A stretch of DNA of 64,000 bases from assembly GCA_947445035.1 (NCBI GenBank), contig CANFCK010000015.1:1-64000 (forward strand). The letters are read 5' to 3'. A program made the translations under genes and the position numbers. The notes below the pieces were generated by a model that saw nothing but the letters and a program-made list of their open reading frames with translations, made no database searches and was not told the DNA's origin. Each line of letters opens with the position of its first letter. The stretch's first letter is position 1. The DNA comes from Deltaproteobacteria bacterium (lineage in GTDB: Bacteria > Myxococcota_A > UBA796 > SXON01). Shown here one piece after another: positions 45,568-55,759 of this stretch.

Positions 45568-46619
45568 AACTTCCCAGTCACATCCAACACATGCAACTGC
45601 CGCCAGTCACTGCCGGAAGACGGCAACGCCGTGAACGCGAGGAAGGTCTTCCCACCGGCCGTCACGACCGCGGGCTCGCCTACGGCCGCCATCCCGGTCT
45701 TGACCTCTGTCGTGCCGCTGCCATCGAGCTTGGTGATGTAGATCGAGCCATCCTTGGCCGGCTCGCTGGAGCCGTAGAGCACCGCCGTTCCGTCCGGCGT
45801 GACCGTCGGCGTGGCCCGAATGGGGAGGCGCACGTCCTTGGCGACGATGCGACGATCCCCACCGAGGAGCGGCACCACACCGATGTCCCAGTGATCCTCG
45901 CCGCGCTCGGCAGTGAAGTAGACCGTGCTCGTGGCGGCCATGCGCGGGCGGGTCTGGTCACCGTTGCCGGTCGCACCTTTGACCGGCGCCGCGGCCGTCT
46001 CGCCCGGAGCCACGGTGAAGATGTCCTCCGTCCCGTAGTTCTTGCGCGAGAAGACGACCCGCTTGCTGTCCGGGCCGAACGTAGGCGCGTTCTCGGGCTC
46101 CTTGGTGCTCGGAAACGCCAGGGTGACCTTGTTGGTCTGCTGCGAGAACAACATGACGTCGCCTGCGCCTGAGGCGGAGGTCACGAAGGTCACCATGTTC
46201 CCGTCGGGCGAGATTGCGGGCCACGCCAACGAGCCCGGCGCCTGGCTGCCGTTGAGGTATTCCGCGGGCGCGGGATTGCTGGCGCTCAGGAAGTACAAGC
46301 GCATCGTCCCCCCGGCGTTGGCGCCCGAAAAGACCAGGATGCTCTGCTTGGGGTGCCACACCGGCGCCGCTGCGAAGCTGCCGCCGGCCGAGAAGCTGGA
46401 TGACGACCCGGGGATGGCCACCTTGGTCGGCGCGCCCGGGGCCCCACCCGTCACCCGCACCACGTGCAGGTCGACCTTGTCGGAGTTGTTATTGACCTCG
46501 AAGGCCAACCAATTGCCGTCGGCGGACCACTGGGGATTGCTCCCGTGACCCCCACCGACCCAGCCGACTTCGGCGGCGCTGGCGGACGAAACAAACGCGA
46601 GGAGTGCGGATAGGATCAC
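45564..46619 (-). CDS. exported TolB-like beta-propeller protein
   Basis: A 351-aa exported protein (signal [13 protein letters not shown]) with WD40/PD40-like blades as in Tol[66 protein letters not shown]. It probably acts as a periplasmic scaffold. It is last in the 11-gene ABC-transporter operon, coupled by ATGA to the previous gene. Its stop and the amidase stop share the palindrome CTAG. Confidence 0.85.
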   Translation of the reverse strand: MILSALLAFVSSASAAEVGWVGGGHGSNPQWSADGNWLAFEVNNNSDKVDLHVVRVTGGAPGAPTKVAIPGSSSSFSAGGSFAAAPVWHPKQSILVFSGANAGGTMRLYFLSASNPAPAEYLNGSQAPGSLAWPAISPDGNMVTFVTSASGAGDVMLFSQQTNKVTLAFPSTKEPENAPTFGPDSKRVVFSRKNYGTEDIFTVAPGETAAAPVKGATGNGDQTRPRMAATSTVYFTAERGEDHWDIGVVPLLGGDRRIVAKDVRLPIRATPTVTPDGTAVLYGSSEPAKDGSIYITKLDGSGTTEVKTGMAAVGEPAVVTAGGKTFLAFTALPSSGSDWRQLHVLDVTGKF

Positions 46620-47848
46620 TTCGTCTTTCCGTCGGTGGAGGGGGCCACGGTGAACGCTGCTTGAGCCCAGGGGTACAGGCGAACGAAATCAGTCTGTGCG
46701 CCGCCTTCAATCGTCACGGCGCCCCGAAGGCTGCCGATGTCGACGAAGGCGTAAGAAACGCTGGCAGCGCCGCCGCCCGCCATGATGGTACCGGAGAGCT
46801 GCTGGTAGTCGGCGTAGCGGGTGTCGGCAAAAACCTGTCCGTTGGGGTCGGCGCAATTGGCGGAAGACACGCAGGCGGAATCGAGCCCGGTGACGGTGCC
46901 GGTGCCGATTCCCCACAGTGGACCCGCGGCGATCCATAGATCATCCAACCGGATCGACGCGGCGAGCCAGGCGTAGCCCATGTGAACCTGGTTCGCGCTC
47001 ACGACGTAGCTTTCAGGTGCGCCGTCCTCGATGGTGGGGCTGCCAAACAGGTTGTGGTAGCCAAACTGGGCGATGACGCCGAAGTTCTCGCTGGCCCCCA
47101 TCTCCAGCCCCACCCCGAGACGCCCGCCCGCCCCGCCGAAGGACTCGGGCTGTAGCTGCCCGCTGTCACCCACCACTCCGTCGAACGAGTCGCCCGGGAA
47201 AAGCACCGCCACGCCCAGCTCGGCGCGCGGACCGACGTAGGCAAAGTGGAAGAGGTTCTTCTTGTCACTCTTGAGGCGCTCGACTTTGGCCAAGGCGACC
47301 GGCGCCGCGGACCCCGCCACGACGTTGACCTTCACGCCCGAGACGGTGTACTCGCCGGCGGGGAGGATGCCCTCGAAGTCGTTCTCAGCAAGGTAGGTCG
47401 CGACCCAGCCAATCGCGGCGCGCTGGTCGGGGGCGAAGGGCGGGACGGTGGGAATCAGCGTGCGCTCACCCGAGAAGTCTGGATCGAAGACCACCTTGAC
47501 CGGACCGTACGAGGCATCGATCTCGGTCATCCAGTCGATGATCTCGGACTTGCCGTCGAGCTTGGCGGCTTTGGCGAGCCGGTTGCGGCAGCCGGTGATG
47601 TTGCCGATGGCCCGCGCCGACTCGGCGCCGAGCTTGTTTTCGTTGTAGGTGAGCACCTCACCCTTGGCTTCGAGGGCTTCGAGCTTGATGTATTGCGCCT
47701 CGACCGCGGTCCATGCATTGCGCTGGGCGAGCTTTCGCATTTCTTCGGTGAGGCGGATGTGTTCGGCACGTTCGACGTCGCCCGCGGCGGCGATGGGCAC
47801 AACGAGCGGGGCGAAGCCGAGCGCACAGAGAAGGAGCGTGCGGGTCAT
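46616..47848 (-). CDS. exported protein with helical N-terminal part and barrel-like C-terminal half
   Basis: A 410-aa exported protein (signal [18 protein letters not shown]). The N-terminal third is helical (residues 25-120, with two cysteines and a possible PEGA-like loop [19 protein letters not shown]). The C-terminal ~210 residues are Gly- and aromatic-rich strands ([40 protein letters not shown]), like an outer-membrane beta-barrel. The start at 47848 is coupled to the ABC ATPase gene by ATGA. It may be the outer-membrane component of the importer system, which is inference. Confidence 0.75.
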   Translation of the reverse strand: MTRTLLLCALGFAPLVVPIAAAGDVERAEHIRLTEEMRKLAQRNAWTAVEAQYIKLEALEAKGEVLTYNENKLGAESARAIGNITGCRNRLAKAAKLDGKSEIIDWMTEIDASYGPVKVVFDPDFSGERTLIPTVPPFAPDQRAAIGWVATYLAENDFEGILPAGEYTVSGVKVNVVAGSAAPVALAKVERLKSDKKNLFHFAYVGPRAELGVAVLFPGDSFDGVVGDSGQLQPESFGGAGGRLGVGLEMGASENFGVIAQFGYHNLFGSPTIEDGAPESYVVSANQVHMGYAWLAASIRLDDLWIAAGPLWGIGTGTVTGLDSACVSSANCADPNGQVFADTRYADYQQLSGTIMAGGGAASVSYAFVDIGSLRGAVTIEGGAQTDFVRLYPWAQAAFTVAPSTDGKTK

Positions 47849-48630
47849 GAGGTGCCTCGGGATTGGTGCCAGGGGTCGAGGAGGGAGCGGGTGTAGGGGT
47901 GCTGGGCTGCCTGATGCTTCAGGTCGACGACTTCGATCACTTGCCCCTCCAACATCACCACCGCACGGTGGCAATAGTCGACGGCAGCGTCGAGATCGTG
48001 GGTGACAAGGATACACCCCGCGCCCGGTGGCAGGTTGCCGACGAGCGCTTGCAGTACCGATGCCCGCCGGTCCGGGTCCAACCCCGATGTGGGTTCATCG
48101 GCGACGACCAGTCGGGGGGACAGTGCCAACACTCGCGCCAGGGTCACGCGACGTTGTTCGCCCCCGCTGAGCTCGCGGGGAAGGGCGTCATGGCGATGCG
48201 GCAGCCCCAGTCGCGACAGCATGGCCGATGCGGCGCCCCGCGCGTCCACGGCCGAACGCCCGCCGAGGACCACGAGGGTTTCCTCGATGGCCTCGAGCAC
48301 GGTCTGCTGCGGGTCGAGCGCGGACATCGCGTCCTGGGGAATGTACTGGTAATGTACCCGCTGCTTCTGCCGTTCGGCCTCAGGGAGCGTGTCCCAACGC
48401 CGGCCTTCGATCCAGATTTCTCCCTCGGTCGGGCTCTCAAGGCCGAGCACCATCCGGGAGAGCGTCGTCTTGCCGCTGCCGGACTGACCGACCAGCGCCA
48501 CGACCTCCCCCGGGGCAACGACGAGGTCAACCCCTCGCACGGCGTCCACCTGCCGGCGCGGGCTCCACGGCCACGCGCCAGCCACGTCGAAGCGCTTGTG
48601 GACGCCCTTGACCTCGACGATCGCGCTCAC
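47845..48630 (-). CDS. ABC transporter ATP-binding protein (DppF-type)
   Basis: A 261-aa ATPase of the peptide/nickel ABC importer family. Walker A is [10 protein letters not shown], the Q-loop is in [12 protein letters not shown] (the phrase typical of Dpp/Opp ATPases), the signature is [13 protein letters not shown], Walker B is [12 protein letters not shown], and the switch His is in THD. The C terminus has the family tail [13 protein letters not shown] start at 48630 overlaps the upstream ATPase stop by 4 nt. It pairs with the next ATPase to drive the two permeases. Confidence 0.94.
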   Translation of the reverse strand: MSAIVEVKGVHKRFDVAGAWPWSPRRQVDAVRGVDLVVAPGEVVALVGQSGSGKTTLSRMVLGLESPTEGEIWIEGRRWDTLPEAERQKQRVHYQYIPQDAMSALDPQQTVLEAIEETLVVLGGRSAVDARGAASAMLSRLGLPHRHDALPRELSGGEQRRVTLARVLALSPRLVVADEPTSGLDPDRRASVLQALVGNLPPGAGCILVTHDLDAAVDYCHRAVVMLEGQVIEVVDLKHQAAQHPYTRSLLDPWHQSRGTS

Positions 48631-49364
48631 GCCGCCCCCTTCGAGCCGCGAGGGGCCTCCAGCCGCACCACGTGCTCCGCGATGCGCTCCACCGTGTCTT
48701 CGTGGTGGGAGATGAGCAGGATGCCGCAGCCGTGCGCTTTGCCTACGGTGAGCAGCAGCTCCACGATCTGTCGACGCAGGACCGGATCCAGGCCCGTTTC
48801 CGGCTCGTCGGCGATGAGCACGCGCGGGTCCGAGGCCATCGCCACTGCCAACGCCGCGCGCTGACACTGTCCGCCCGAAAGTTCCCCCGGCAACGACGCG
48901 GCGGCGCGGGGTGGCAGGCCAACCTCATGCAGCAGGTCCCGCAAGGTGGCGCCGACATCGGTGGGCGGCGTGGCCCGCCGGGCGACGGATATCTCCATCT
49001 GGCGGCCGACCGTCCGGCCAGGATTCAGAGCGCTCGAAGCGGCCTGCGGTGAGTAGCTGATGTAGCCCCCCCGAAGCGCAGCCGTGTCGCGAGCAAGGCG
49101 CAGATGCCCACGTTCGCCACTGGCCGCGACCCCAGCGAACCAGTCCTGCGTTCCGCGCTCGGGGAAGTGAAGCGAGCCCCCCGAGAGCCCCGGGAGCACG
49201 TCGACCACCCCCATGCACGCCCGTGCCGTCAGGGACTTTCCCGCGCCCGAGGGTCCGCACAGGGCAGTGACCTGACCGCCGAAAACTGTGATGTCCACGC
49301 CTTCGACGAGCACCCGATCCGGCGCGCGGACGGAAAGCTGACGTAGGCGCACGAGCTCGATCAT
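48627..49364 (-). CDS. ABC transporter ATP-binding protein (DppD-type)
   Basis: A 245-aa ATPase partner. Walker A is GPSGAGKSLTARACMG, the Q-loop is in SYSPQAASSALNPGRTVG, the signature is LSGGQCQRAALAVA, Walker B is VLIADEPETGLD, and the H-loop is SHHEDT. It is shorter than typical DppD and lacks the long C-terminal tail. The ATG at 49364 overlaps the permease stop; the larger open frame upstream runs through the permease and is rejected. Confidence 0.94.
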   Translation of the reverse strand: MIELVRLRQLSVRAPDRVLVEGVDITVFGGQVTALCGPSGAGKSLTARACMGVVDVLPGLSGGSLHFPERGTQDWFAGVAASGERGHLRLARDTAALRGGYISYSPQAASSALNPGRTVGRQMEISVARRATPPTDVGATLRDLLHEVGLPPRAAASLPGELSGGQCQRAALAVAMASDPRVLIADEPETGLDPVLRRQIVELLLTVGKAHGCGILLISHHEDTVERIAEHVVRLEAPRGSKGAA

Positions 49365-50182
49365 CGTGCCTTCGCCATGCTGGTCGTCATCTTCGCCATC
49401 AACGTGACCATCGCGACAAGCCCCAGCCCCAGCACCAGCGCGTGCCCCGTCGGCATGCCCAGTCCGATCGAGGTGTACCCCATGTACAACAGGTCCGCCC
49501 ACGACTTCAGCGAGTCGGAGTGGGTGAAGCTGGACTGGTTGTCCTGCACGGCCAGGTACGACAGGCCGAGCTCCAAGAAGGTGACCTGGAGCAGGACCTC
49601 GGACGCCTGCCGCACCACGACGGGGCGCAGGTTCAGGAGCACGATGTGGTACAGGAAGACCCGACTCCACGAGAAGCCGTGGGCACGCAACGCCTCTACG
49701 AAGCGGGCGCCACCGAGCCGTTCGGCCACCGCCGCTGCTTCGTCCGCCGCCCCCGGCGCCGCCAGAAGGGCCCACAAAAGCGCCAGCGGCAAAAGGCCCC
49801 GCGAGCCCGACGGAATCAGCATCGCCGCCACGAGGATCACCACCATGCGCGGAAGGGCGCCGAGCACCTCTCCCAAGGCCTGAATCGCGGCGTCCACCCG
49901 CTGATCGCCGACACAACGAAGAAGCCCGCCGGCAATGCTCAGCAACGCCACGAACGCGGCCGCGCCGATCGCGGGGCCCACCACCACCGAAGCACCCTGC
50001 TGTGCATATTGCAGGAGAGGACGCCCAAGCTGATCCCCGCCGAACGGCGGAACGGCGCCCGGACCGGCAAAGGCCAGGTCACGATTGGCATCGGAGAGGT
50101 GTGCGGGCGCGGTGAGGGCCAGCCCCAAGAGCGCGACCAGGACCAACGCAGCCACGGCCCCTGAGAGTTGGCGCCGCATCAT
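49361..50182 (-). CDS. ABC transporter permease (DppC-type)
   Basis: A 273-aa inner-membrane permease with about five to six hydrophobic helices. N-terminal features of the DppC family are present (one helix, then a periplasmic loop with PPFGGDQLGRPLLQY). The EAA-like cytoplasmic loop is VEALRAHGFSWSRVFLYHIVL. The ATG at 50182 overlaps the other permease stop (ATGA). It forms the channel with the DppB-type partner. Confidence 0.92.
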   Translation of the reverse strand: MMRRQLSGAVAALVLVALLGLALTAPAHLSDANRDLAFAGPGAVPPFGGDQLGRPLLQYAQQGASVVVGPAIGAAAFVALLSIAGGLLRCVGDQRVDAAIQALGEVLGALPRMVVILVAAMLIPSGSRGLLPLALLWALLAAPGAADEAAAVAERLGGARFVEALRAHGFSWSRVFLYHIVLLNLRPVVVRQASEVLLQVTFLELGLSYLAVQDNQSSFTHSDSLKSWADLLYMGYTSIGLGMPTGHALVLGLGLVAMVTLMAKMTTSMAKAR

Positions 50183-51114
50183 GCGACCACAACCGCGGCC
50201 GGCACCGTCGGCGCCCGGAGCACGTGCATCGCGGTCACGATTTCCACGATGGCCTGGACGACGAGCAACAACGCGCTGAGCGTCGCGAACGCCGTGGCCG
50301 CGGCAAGCACCACCCCGAAGTCCTGCAAAAGGGTACCCGCCCACAAGAGGTCACCGACGCCGGTGAGGCCCAAGACCACTTCGACCACCACGGCGCCGCT
50401 CAAAAGATGAAGGACCCGTGCCCGCATCTGACCCACCAGCGCCGGGGCCACGTTGGGGAGCATGTTTGCCAGAGGCGCCTCACCGCGCAAGATCGCGATG
50501 CTGACGTACCGCTGGTTGCGCTCCGACTGGAAAAGCCCTCGCACGCCGCTGACCGCGGAGGCGAACGCGCCGTCGGAGATGCCGAGCACCGCGGCGCCGA
50601 TCAGGAGGCGCCACGTCATCGCCTCATCGCCGAAGGCGCCAGCGCCGAAGCGCACCACGATCATCGCCGAACCCAAAAGTGCGAAGACCAGCGCCGGGAC
50701 CAGCCCCACCGCCGAGAAGACGCCGTCCGCCTTTGCCGGAATCAACCCCGTTGCGGCACCGACCGCGCCCAAGAGGATCGGCACCAGCGCCAAAAGGACC
50801 AAGGTCACCGTGACCGGGGTGGACTCCCACAGCAGATCGGCAACTGGCAGGCCCTGTTCCACCCGCCAGCTGCGGCCGAACTCTCCGTTGAACGCCGAGC
50901 TGACCCACTCGCTGTAGAAGCTCCACGGGCCGGCGTCGAGATTCCAGCGCGCCGCCAGCTCGGCCGTGCCTCCGCAGGTGGCGGGAGGGCAGATGATCTC
51001 CGCCGGGTCGCCCGGCAGCGCCCAGATGAGCGCGGTGATGATGCCCGGCACCAGAACCGGCAGGCTCAGCGCGGCGAGGAGCCGCACCCCGGGCCGAATC
51101 CACCAGGCGGCCAT
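50179..51114 (-). CDS. ABC transporter permease (DppB-type)
   Basis: A 311-aa inner-membrane permease with an N-terminal helix, a periplasmic loop containing WSFYSEWVSSAFNGEFGRSW (the DppB signature region), then five helices. The EAA loop is VSIAILRGEAPLANMLPNV. The start at 51114 lies one base from the stop of the binding-protein gene. The loop with two cysteines (IICPPATCGG) is unusual. Confidence 0.93.
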   Translation of the reverse strand: MAAWWIRPGVRLLAALSLPVLVPGIITALIWALPGDPAEIICPPATCGGTAELAARWNLDAGPWSFYSEWVSSAFNGEFGRSWRVEQGLPVADLLWESTPVTVTLVLLALVPILLGAVGAATGLIPAKADGVFSAVGLVPALVFALLGSAMIVVRFGAGAFGDEAMTWRLLIGAAVLGISDGAFASAVSGVRGLFQSERNQRYVSIAILRGEAPLANMLPNVAPALVGQMRARVLHLLSGAVVVEVVLGLTGVGDLLWAGTLLQDFGVVLAAATAFATLSALLLVVQAIVEIVTAMHVLRAPTVPAAVVVA

Positions 51115-51115
51115 C

Positions 51116-52687
51116 CTACTGGAGCTTCCAGTTGTCAACCTCGGTCCAGTAGTAGAACGGGGCGATGACGTTGCCGCGCACCTCCGTGCGCCAGGCGCTC
51201 TTGGTGTCGAGCTTCCACAGGAACATGTACGGCAGGTCTGTCGCCAAGAGCGCATGCAGCTTGTGGTAGGCGTCAAACGCCGCCGTGTCCGTACGCGCCT
51301 GGTTGTACTCGACCATCAGCTGGTCGGCCGACGGATTGCTGTAGTTGAAGATGTTCCGGGTGCCGGCGGTGGTGCCCGACCGCGTCTGGAAGAGATCGTT
51401 GACCTCCTCGACCAAGCCGAACGACCACTTCCCGACCAACAGGTCGAAGTCGGTGGCCTGTCCAGTCACCACCTTGCGGGACCAATCGTCGGAGGAGACC
51501 TTGGCCTCCTGCCGATCGAAGCCCGCGGCGCTGAGCTGGTTGCCGATCTGGGTGAGCAGATCGGGCGCCTCGTTGTCGAGCGACGAGAGCATGCCGATGT
51601 TGAAGGTGACCGGCGTCCCCTTGTAATGCCAGCGGCCTCCAATCTGGCTGAGCCCAGCTTCGGTCAGCAGCTTCGCCGCCGCGGCGCGGTCGGACTTCTC
51701 CTTGAAGGCCACCTGCCGGTTGTAGAAGGGCGAGGACTGCACGAACGGGCCGGAGATGAACTCGCAGGGGCTGTTCTGCTCGCCCGGCTTCACGCCGATG
51801 GTGAGCTGACGCAGGTCGCTGCGGTCCAGAAGCAGGTCCAGGGCCTGACGCACCTTGGGAACGGCGAGCGCGCCCTTCTTGGTGTTGACCGCCATGAACC
51901 ACCACGAGCGGAGGTCGTAGCTCTTGAGCTGCAGTTCGTCAGACGCGCTGACGTCCGGTCGGTATTGGGGCGGTACCGCGATGATGCCCTGCACGCCGTT
52001 GTTGCGAACGGTCGTGACCTGAACCGCGGGGTCCTGCACTTCTTGAAGTGAGAGCTGGGCGATCGTCGGCGCATGGTGACCGTTGGAGTAGGCCTCGAAC
52101 GTGACGCCACGGCGCCCCTTGCTGCCTTTGAACGGGCCGGAGCCGACGGGGTGCTGACTGAAGTCCGAGTCGGGGACGATCTTGGTGTCGGTAAACTTTT
52201 CGGCCGGCAGGAGCGCGAACATCAGCCGCTCCTGAGGGTTGTGGAAAACCTTGGTGAAGCGGATCGTCGCGATCTGCGGGGCCGTGGCCTCGCAGCCGGC
52301 GAGGATGCCGCGATAGCCCTCGGCGATGGGGCTGGTCGTGCCCTTGTCGAGCATCGCGGCCACGGTGAAACAAACGTCCTTGCTGGACACCGCGGTGCCG
52401 CTGTGCCACTTCAGCCCAGTCTTCAGCGTGAGCTTGTAGGACTTGCCGCCATCCGCGAGCTCGTACTTTTCCACGAGGCGGCTGACCATCCGGTTGTCGA
52501 CCGGGGAGTGGTAGAAAAGCCGATCGAAGACCAGCTCTTGAGAGCGGTAATCGGTCATCGACGACGCGTAGAGCGGGTTGAGCGTGCCGGGCAACTGTTC
52601 TTCGTAGAAGGACAGCTGCGCACCGGCCAAGAGGCCAGTCGCGGCGATTCCGAAGGCGACGAGGGCGCCGCGGGTGGTGGGCAACAT
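51116..52687 (-). CDS. ABC transporter substrate-binding protein (peptide/nickel family)
   Basis: A 523-aa exported binding protein of the SBP family 5 (OppA/DppA/NikA type). Signal: LVAFGIAATGLLAGA. Family features are GTLNPLYASSMTDYRSQELV, YKLTLKTGLKWHSGTAVSSK and SDFSQHPVGSGPFKG, and a C-terminal domain with WSFGLVEEVNDLFQT. The mature protein has no lipobox cysteine, so it is periplasmic or signal-anchored. It defines the importer as carrying peptides or a similar oligomeric solute. GAGGAG lies about 6 nt before the ATG. Confidence 0.95.
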   Translation of the reverse strand: MLPTTRGALVAFGIAATGLLAGAQLSFYEEQLPGTLNPLYASSMTDYRSQELVFDRLFYHSPVDNRMVSRLVEKYELADGGKSYKLTLKTGLKWHSGTAVSSKDVCFTVAAMLDKGTTSPIAEGYRGILAGCEATAPQIATIRFTKVFHNPQERLMFALLPAEKFTDTKIVPDSDFSQHPVGSGPFKGSKGRRGVTFEAYSNGHHAPTIAQLSLQEVQDPAVQVTTVRNNGVQGIIAVPPQYRPDVSASDELQLKSYDLRSWWFMAVNTKKGALAVPKVRQALDLLLDRSDLRQLTIGVKPGEQNSPCEFISGPFVQSSPFYNRQVAFKEKSDRAAAAKLLTEAGLSQIGGRWHYKGTPVTFNIGMLSSLDNEAPDLLTQIGNQLSAAGFDRQEAKVSSDDWSRKVVTGQATDFDLLVGKWSFGLVEEVNDLFQTRSGTTAGTRNIFNYSNPSADQLMVEYNQARTDTAAFDAYHKLHALLATDLPYMFLWKLDTKSAWRTEVRGNVIAPFYYWTEVDNWKLQ

Positions 52688-52695
52688 TGAGCTCC

Positions 52696-54036
52696 TCAGT
52701 GCGTAGGCACGCCGGGGGCGGCGTTCCTGCTCAGGCGGACGTGTAGGGCATCCAGCGGCGCGCGCGCGAGCTCGAGACCCGGCACCTGCCGAAGGTTCTG
52801 GTGGACTAATTCCGTCGCGCGGGTGGTGTTGCGATTTCCCGCATCCCACGCCGCCAGGAAGAGAATGAAAACGGGGTCGATCGCGTTGTCGATGTTCCGA
52901 TCATAGGCGTTGATGCGAAGGATCCCCGACGCCTCGTCTTCCCCCCGCGCCCGCGCATAGAGATCGACCGCACGAAGGACGCCGGCCCTCGCGTAGTTGC
53001 TGAACGGTCGATGGAAGCCGTCAGCGGCCCCGCCGGTCTGAGCAGCCATGGCCGTTTCGATGGCCGAGCCCAAGATGGCGGACTGCTCGATCACGCAGTC
53101 CACATCGACCTTACCGGAGGTGCTGCACCCGGTAGCGATGGCCGCGTAGGCGCTGCGCCCGGCGAGCGCTTCCGCTCCCGGCACATTTCCCTGGGCTACC
53201 AGCGAGCTGAAAAACATATCGGCCGCCGAAGTGTACGCCGACATGAACAGCCATGTATCAGAGGCGAGCGCGTCGCCATCGGGGACGCGCGCTTCCAACG
53301 GCAGGCGAAACGGGTTCAGGAACTGGTCGATCACCGCGGCGGAGGCGGGATCCGCCTCGCGGGCGCGCGCCTCGTGCCAGCGGGCGAGCGCGAAAAGATC
53401 GCCAGGATCTCCGGCCGACACGACGCCGGGCTCACCCACGAGGGCCAAGTCCATCGGCGCAAACCCACCCACAGGCAGCTCGCCGGGGCGGCCCTGCACC
53501 AACGTTGTGCCGGCGGGCTCGTCGGGCAGGCCAACCGGCGCGGTGGCCCAAGCCTGCCACGCGGCGTCGCGCCGGACAATCTCCGCAACCGCGCTGGACC
53601 CCGACTGACCAAGGCGTTCGGCGTACTCGGGCCGCTTCATCAGCACCCCCGACACGCCGAGGAGGTAGGCCGTCTCGGCTGGGTCACTCGGCTGGATGTC
53701 AGCGCCATAGACTTGGAGGATCGCGTTGGCCGCCAAAAGCGCCGACTGCCGGTAGATCGCGGCGTATTCGGTGTGTGCGCGGGCCAGTCCCGCGGGGTCG
53801 GACTCGCTGGCGAGGGCCGCGAGCGCGTCAGGCCGACGCGTTTCGTACCAAGCAACCCAGCTGGGACGCCCCTCGAACGGCGCACGAACGTCCGCTTTGG
53901 CCATCCGCACCTGCCAGGAGGCCGCCACGATCTCCGGGGGCACCGACGCCGTCACGACCGGCGCGATGACAACTGGGCCGTCGTCGCCCGTGCAGGCGGC
54001 GAGGAGGGCGAAAATGAGGAACATCCTGCCGCTCAT
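52696..54036 (-). CDS. lipoprotein of the ABC importer operon
   Basis: A 446-aa lipoprotein (MFLIFALLAAC, Cys15). The mature part is helical with TPR-like spacing (AGLARAHTEYAAIYRQSALL, AFALARWHEARAREAD-type stretches) and three cysteines. No known family. It is 8 nt upstream of the substrate-binding protein and overlaps the preceding gene by 4 nt. It may help capture or process the transported substrate. Confidence 0.78.
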   Translation of the reverse strand: MSGRMFLIFALLAACTGDDGPVVIAPVVTASVPPEIVAASWQVRMAKADVRAPFEGRPSWVAWYETRRPDALAALASESDPAGLARAHTEYAAIYRQSALLAANAILQVYGADIQPSDPAETAYLLGVSGVLMKRPEYAERLGQSGSSAVAEIVRRDAAWQAWATAPVGLPDEPAGTTLVQGRPGELPVGGFAPMDLALVGEPGVVSAGDPGDLFALARWHEARAREADPASAAVIDQFLNPFRLPLEARVPDGDALASDTWLFMSAYTSAADMFFSSLVAQGNVPGAEALAGRSAYAAIATGCSTSGKVDVDCVIEQSAILGSAIETAMAAQTGGAADGFHRPFSNYARAGVLRAVDLYARARGEDEASGILRINAYDRNIDNAIDPVFILFLAAWDAGNRNTTRATELVHQNLRQVPGLELARAPLDALHVRLSRNAAPGVPTH

Positions 54037-55310
54037 CCCTCGCAGAATGCCCGTTGACCGGCAGCCGAAACACAGAGCGCCATCGCGCTTTTGGTGTCCT
54101 GGCTGCTGGCCTTGGCGTAGTCCAGCCACTCCCTGGCGAAGTCCTTGGTCTGGCCGCGCCACTTGGCGGCCTTGGCCTCGTTTTCGTCGGTGTGCTCCTT
54201 GGTCGCGTAGACCTCTTCCGATTCGGTCCAGAGCTTGTTCGCGGCCTCCGTCTTGAGCCGGTACAGGTCGTACACCCGCTTGGTGTAGGTGCCGCCCGAC
54301 CAGCGAGATTTGTTTTCCAAGGCGTAGTCGGCCCAGCGGATGACCCCCTGTGCGCGCCCGGTGCCGCCGCGGCTGAGCTGGGTGGCGTACTTGAAGCACA
54401 TGTCGGGGTCAGAGCGCCCGATGTCTTCCAGGTGGCGCTTGACCAGCCGCTCCCACTCGACCTTGTCTCCCCGACCCTCGGCGTTGGCGATGAGCACGCG
54501 CGAGAGCTTGTCCTTGGCGGTCTGCTCGCCCTCGCCGCCGATGCGACCCTCGATGCACTTGACCTGCCCGGCGCGAAGCTGACCGAGCATCGCTTGCGGC
54601 TCGATCTTCACGAGATCGCCGCACGAGTCGTCGCTGAGAGCGGGGGGCGTGGGGGGCGTCACCGGCTTCATCCCGGTGGTCACCGGTGTGGCGGTCGGGG
54701 TGGTGCTGGCGACCGGGGTTGTCGTCGTCGTCGTCGTGGTAGTCGGCGGCGGGGTCTTGGCGGCGGTGGTCGTCGCGGGGGGCGGCTTTGCAGTCGTCGT
54801 CGTCGACGCAGGCGGCGTGGTCGTGGTCGTGGTCGTCGGCGGCGGCTTCGAGGTGGGCGTCGTCGTGCCGGTGGACGTCGGCGTCGGCCTGGGGGTGACC
54901 GTCGCCACCGTGGGTTCCACGGTCGGCGTCTGCGCCGCCACTGGCGGCGAGTCGGGGGTAGCGGGTTCGGCCACGGGCTCGACAGCCGGTTCGACGACCG
55001 GTTCAACCACGGCCGCAACTTGCCCGCCGATCGGACCATCGTAGGCCGAGAGCCGGCCAAAGGGAGAGAATACGGCCGTCGGCGCCAAATCAAACCAGCC
55101 GACGCGGGCGTCCGCGGGCGCGGGGCGACCCACGGCGTCCCCGATCATCCCTGGGCCCACCGCCTTGCCCTCCACTTTGCAGCCCGCCCAGCCGTCCTGG
55201 CAGGGCAAAGACGGAAACGCGGCGCTGTACGACGACCAGCCACCCGCGACCGCCGGAAGCGACAGGAGGCCTAACAGGCCGAGGAGGCCCACCTTTCCAG
55301 ACAGACGCAT
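54033..55310 (-). CDS. exported protein with Pro/Thr-rich spacer
   Basis: A 425-aa exported protein (signal LGLLGLLSLPAVAGG). A small N-terminal Cys-containing part is followed by a Pro/Val/Thr-rich spacer (about 105-225, with runs such as PPPTTTTTTTPP). The helical C-terminal domain (230-425) has cysteines at DDSCGDL, QVKCIEG and DMCFKYA. The spacer could span peptidoglycan. It is coupled to the lipoprotein that follows by ATGA. Family unknown. Confidence 0.78.
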   Translation of the reverse strand: MRLSGKVGLLGLLGLLSLPAVAGGWSSYSAAFPSLPCQDGWAGCKVEGKAVGPGMIGDAVGRPAPADARVGWFDLAPTAVFSPFGRLSAYDGPIGGQVAAVVEPVVEPAVEPVAEPATPDSPPVAAQTPTVEPTVATVTPRPTPTSTGTTTPTSKPPPTTTTTTTPPASTTTTAKPPPATTTAAKTPPPTTTTTTTTTPVASTTPTATPVTTGMKPVTPPTPPALSDDSCGDLVKIEPQAMLGQLRAGQVKCIEGRIGGEGEQTAKDKLSRVLIANAEGRGDKVEWERLVKRHLEDIGRSDPDMCFKYATQLSRGGTGRAQGVIRWADYALENKSRWSGGTYTKRVYDLYRLKTEAANKLWTESEEVYATKEHTDENEAKAAKWRGQTKDFAREWLDYAKASSQDTKSAMALCVSAAGQRAFCEG

Positions 55311-55313
55311 CGC

Positions 55314-55757
55314 CTACTCCTGTGCTTCGCGGGGAACGTCACGGCCGAAGGTGATCATCGGCTCTTCGATCTGTTCGACCTCATTTTCGATCTTGTGCAA
55401 CTTGACTTCGATCACGTTGCGACGCTTCCGGATCTGGTACTGGAAGACTTGAGTGACGTAGCCGGGGGCGCTGATTTCGAGATCCAGCGTCTGCCCGGGG
55501 GTGAAGCGGAGCTCGGTGCCATCGGGCAGATAGAGCACGCTCGTTTCCCAGCTGCCGTCGACTGAGTTGACGCGATGGCGGTCCTGCTCGAGGGGGTGGC
55601 GGACGACCGCGGTCGCGATGGGGAGGGCGCCTTGGTCCTTGACCACGACCTTGACCGGGACGCCCTCGTCCGGGGCCTTCGGCTTCGCCTCGGCGGCTCC
55701 GGCCAAAAGCATCCCTCCGGCCAACATCATTGCACGGTAGAGCGAACTTGAACTCAT
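55314..55757 (-). CDS. exported carboxypeptidase-regulatory-like domain protein
   Basis: A 147-aa exported protein (signal MLAGGMLLAGAAEA). It folds as a small beta-sandwich of the carboxypeptidase regulatory type: VPVKVVVKDQGALPIATAVV, LEISAPGYVTQVFQYQIRK. Such domains bind sugars or proteins at the envelope. It is the second gene of the importer operon, 2-3 nt from its neighbours. Confidence 0.8.
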   Translation of the reverse strand: MSSSSLYRAMMLAGGMLLAGAAEAKPKAPDEGVPVKVVVKDQGALPIATAVVRHPLEQDRHRVNSVDGSWETSVLYLPDGTELRFTPGQTLDLEISAPGYVTQVFQYQIRKRRNVIEVKLHKIENEVEQIEEPMITFGRDVPREAQE

Positions 55758-55759
55758 GA

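Noticed and set aside
54711..54900. Tandem repeat or mobile element in the Pro/Thr-rich gene
   Set aside because: It is only the low-complexity Thr/Pro codon run of the spacer, with no regular unit and no inverted ends.
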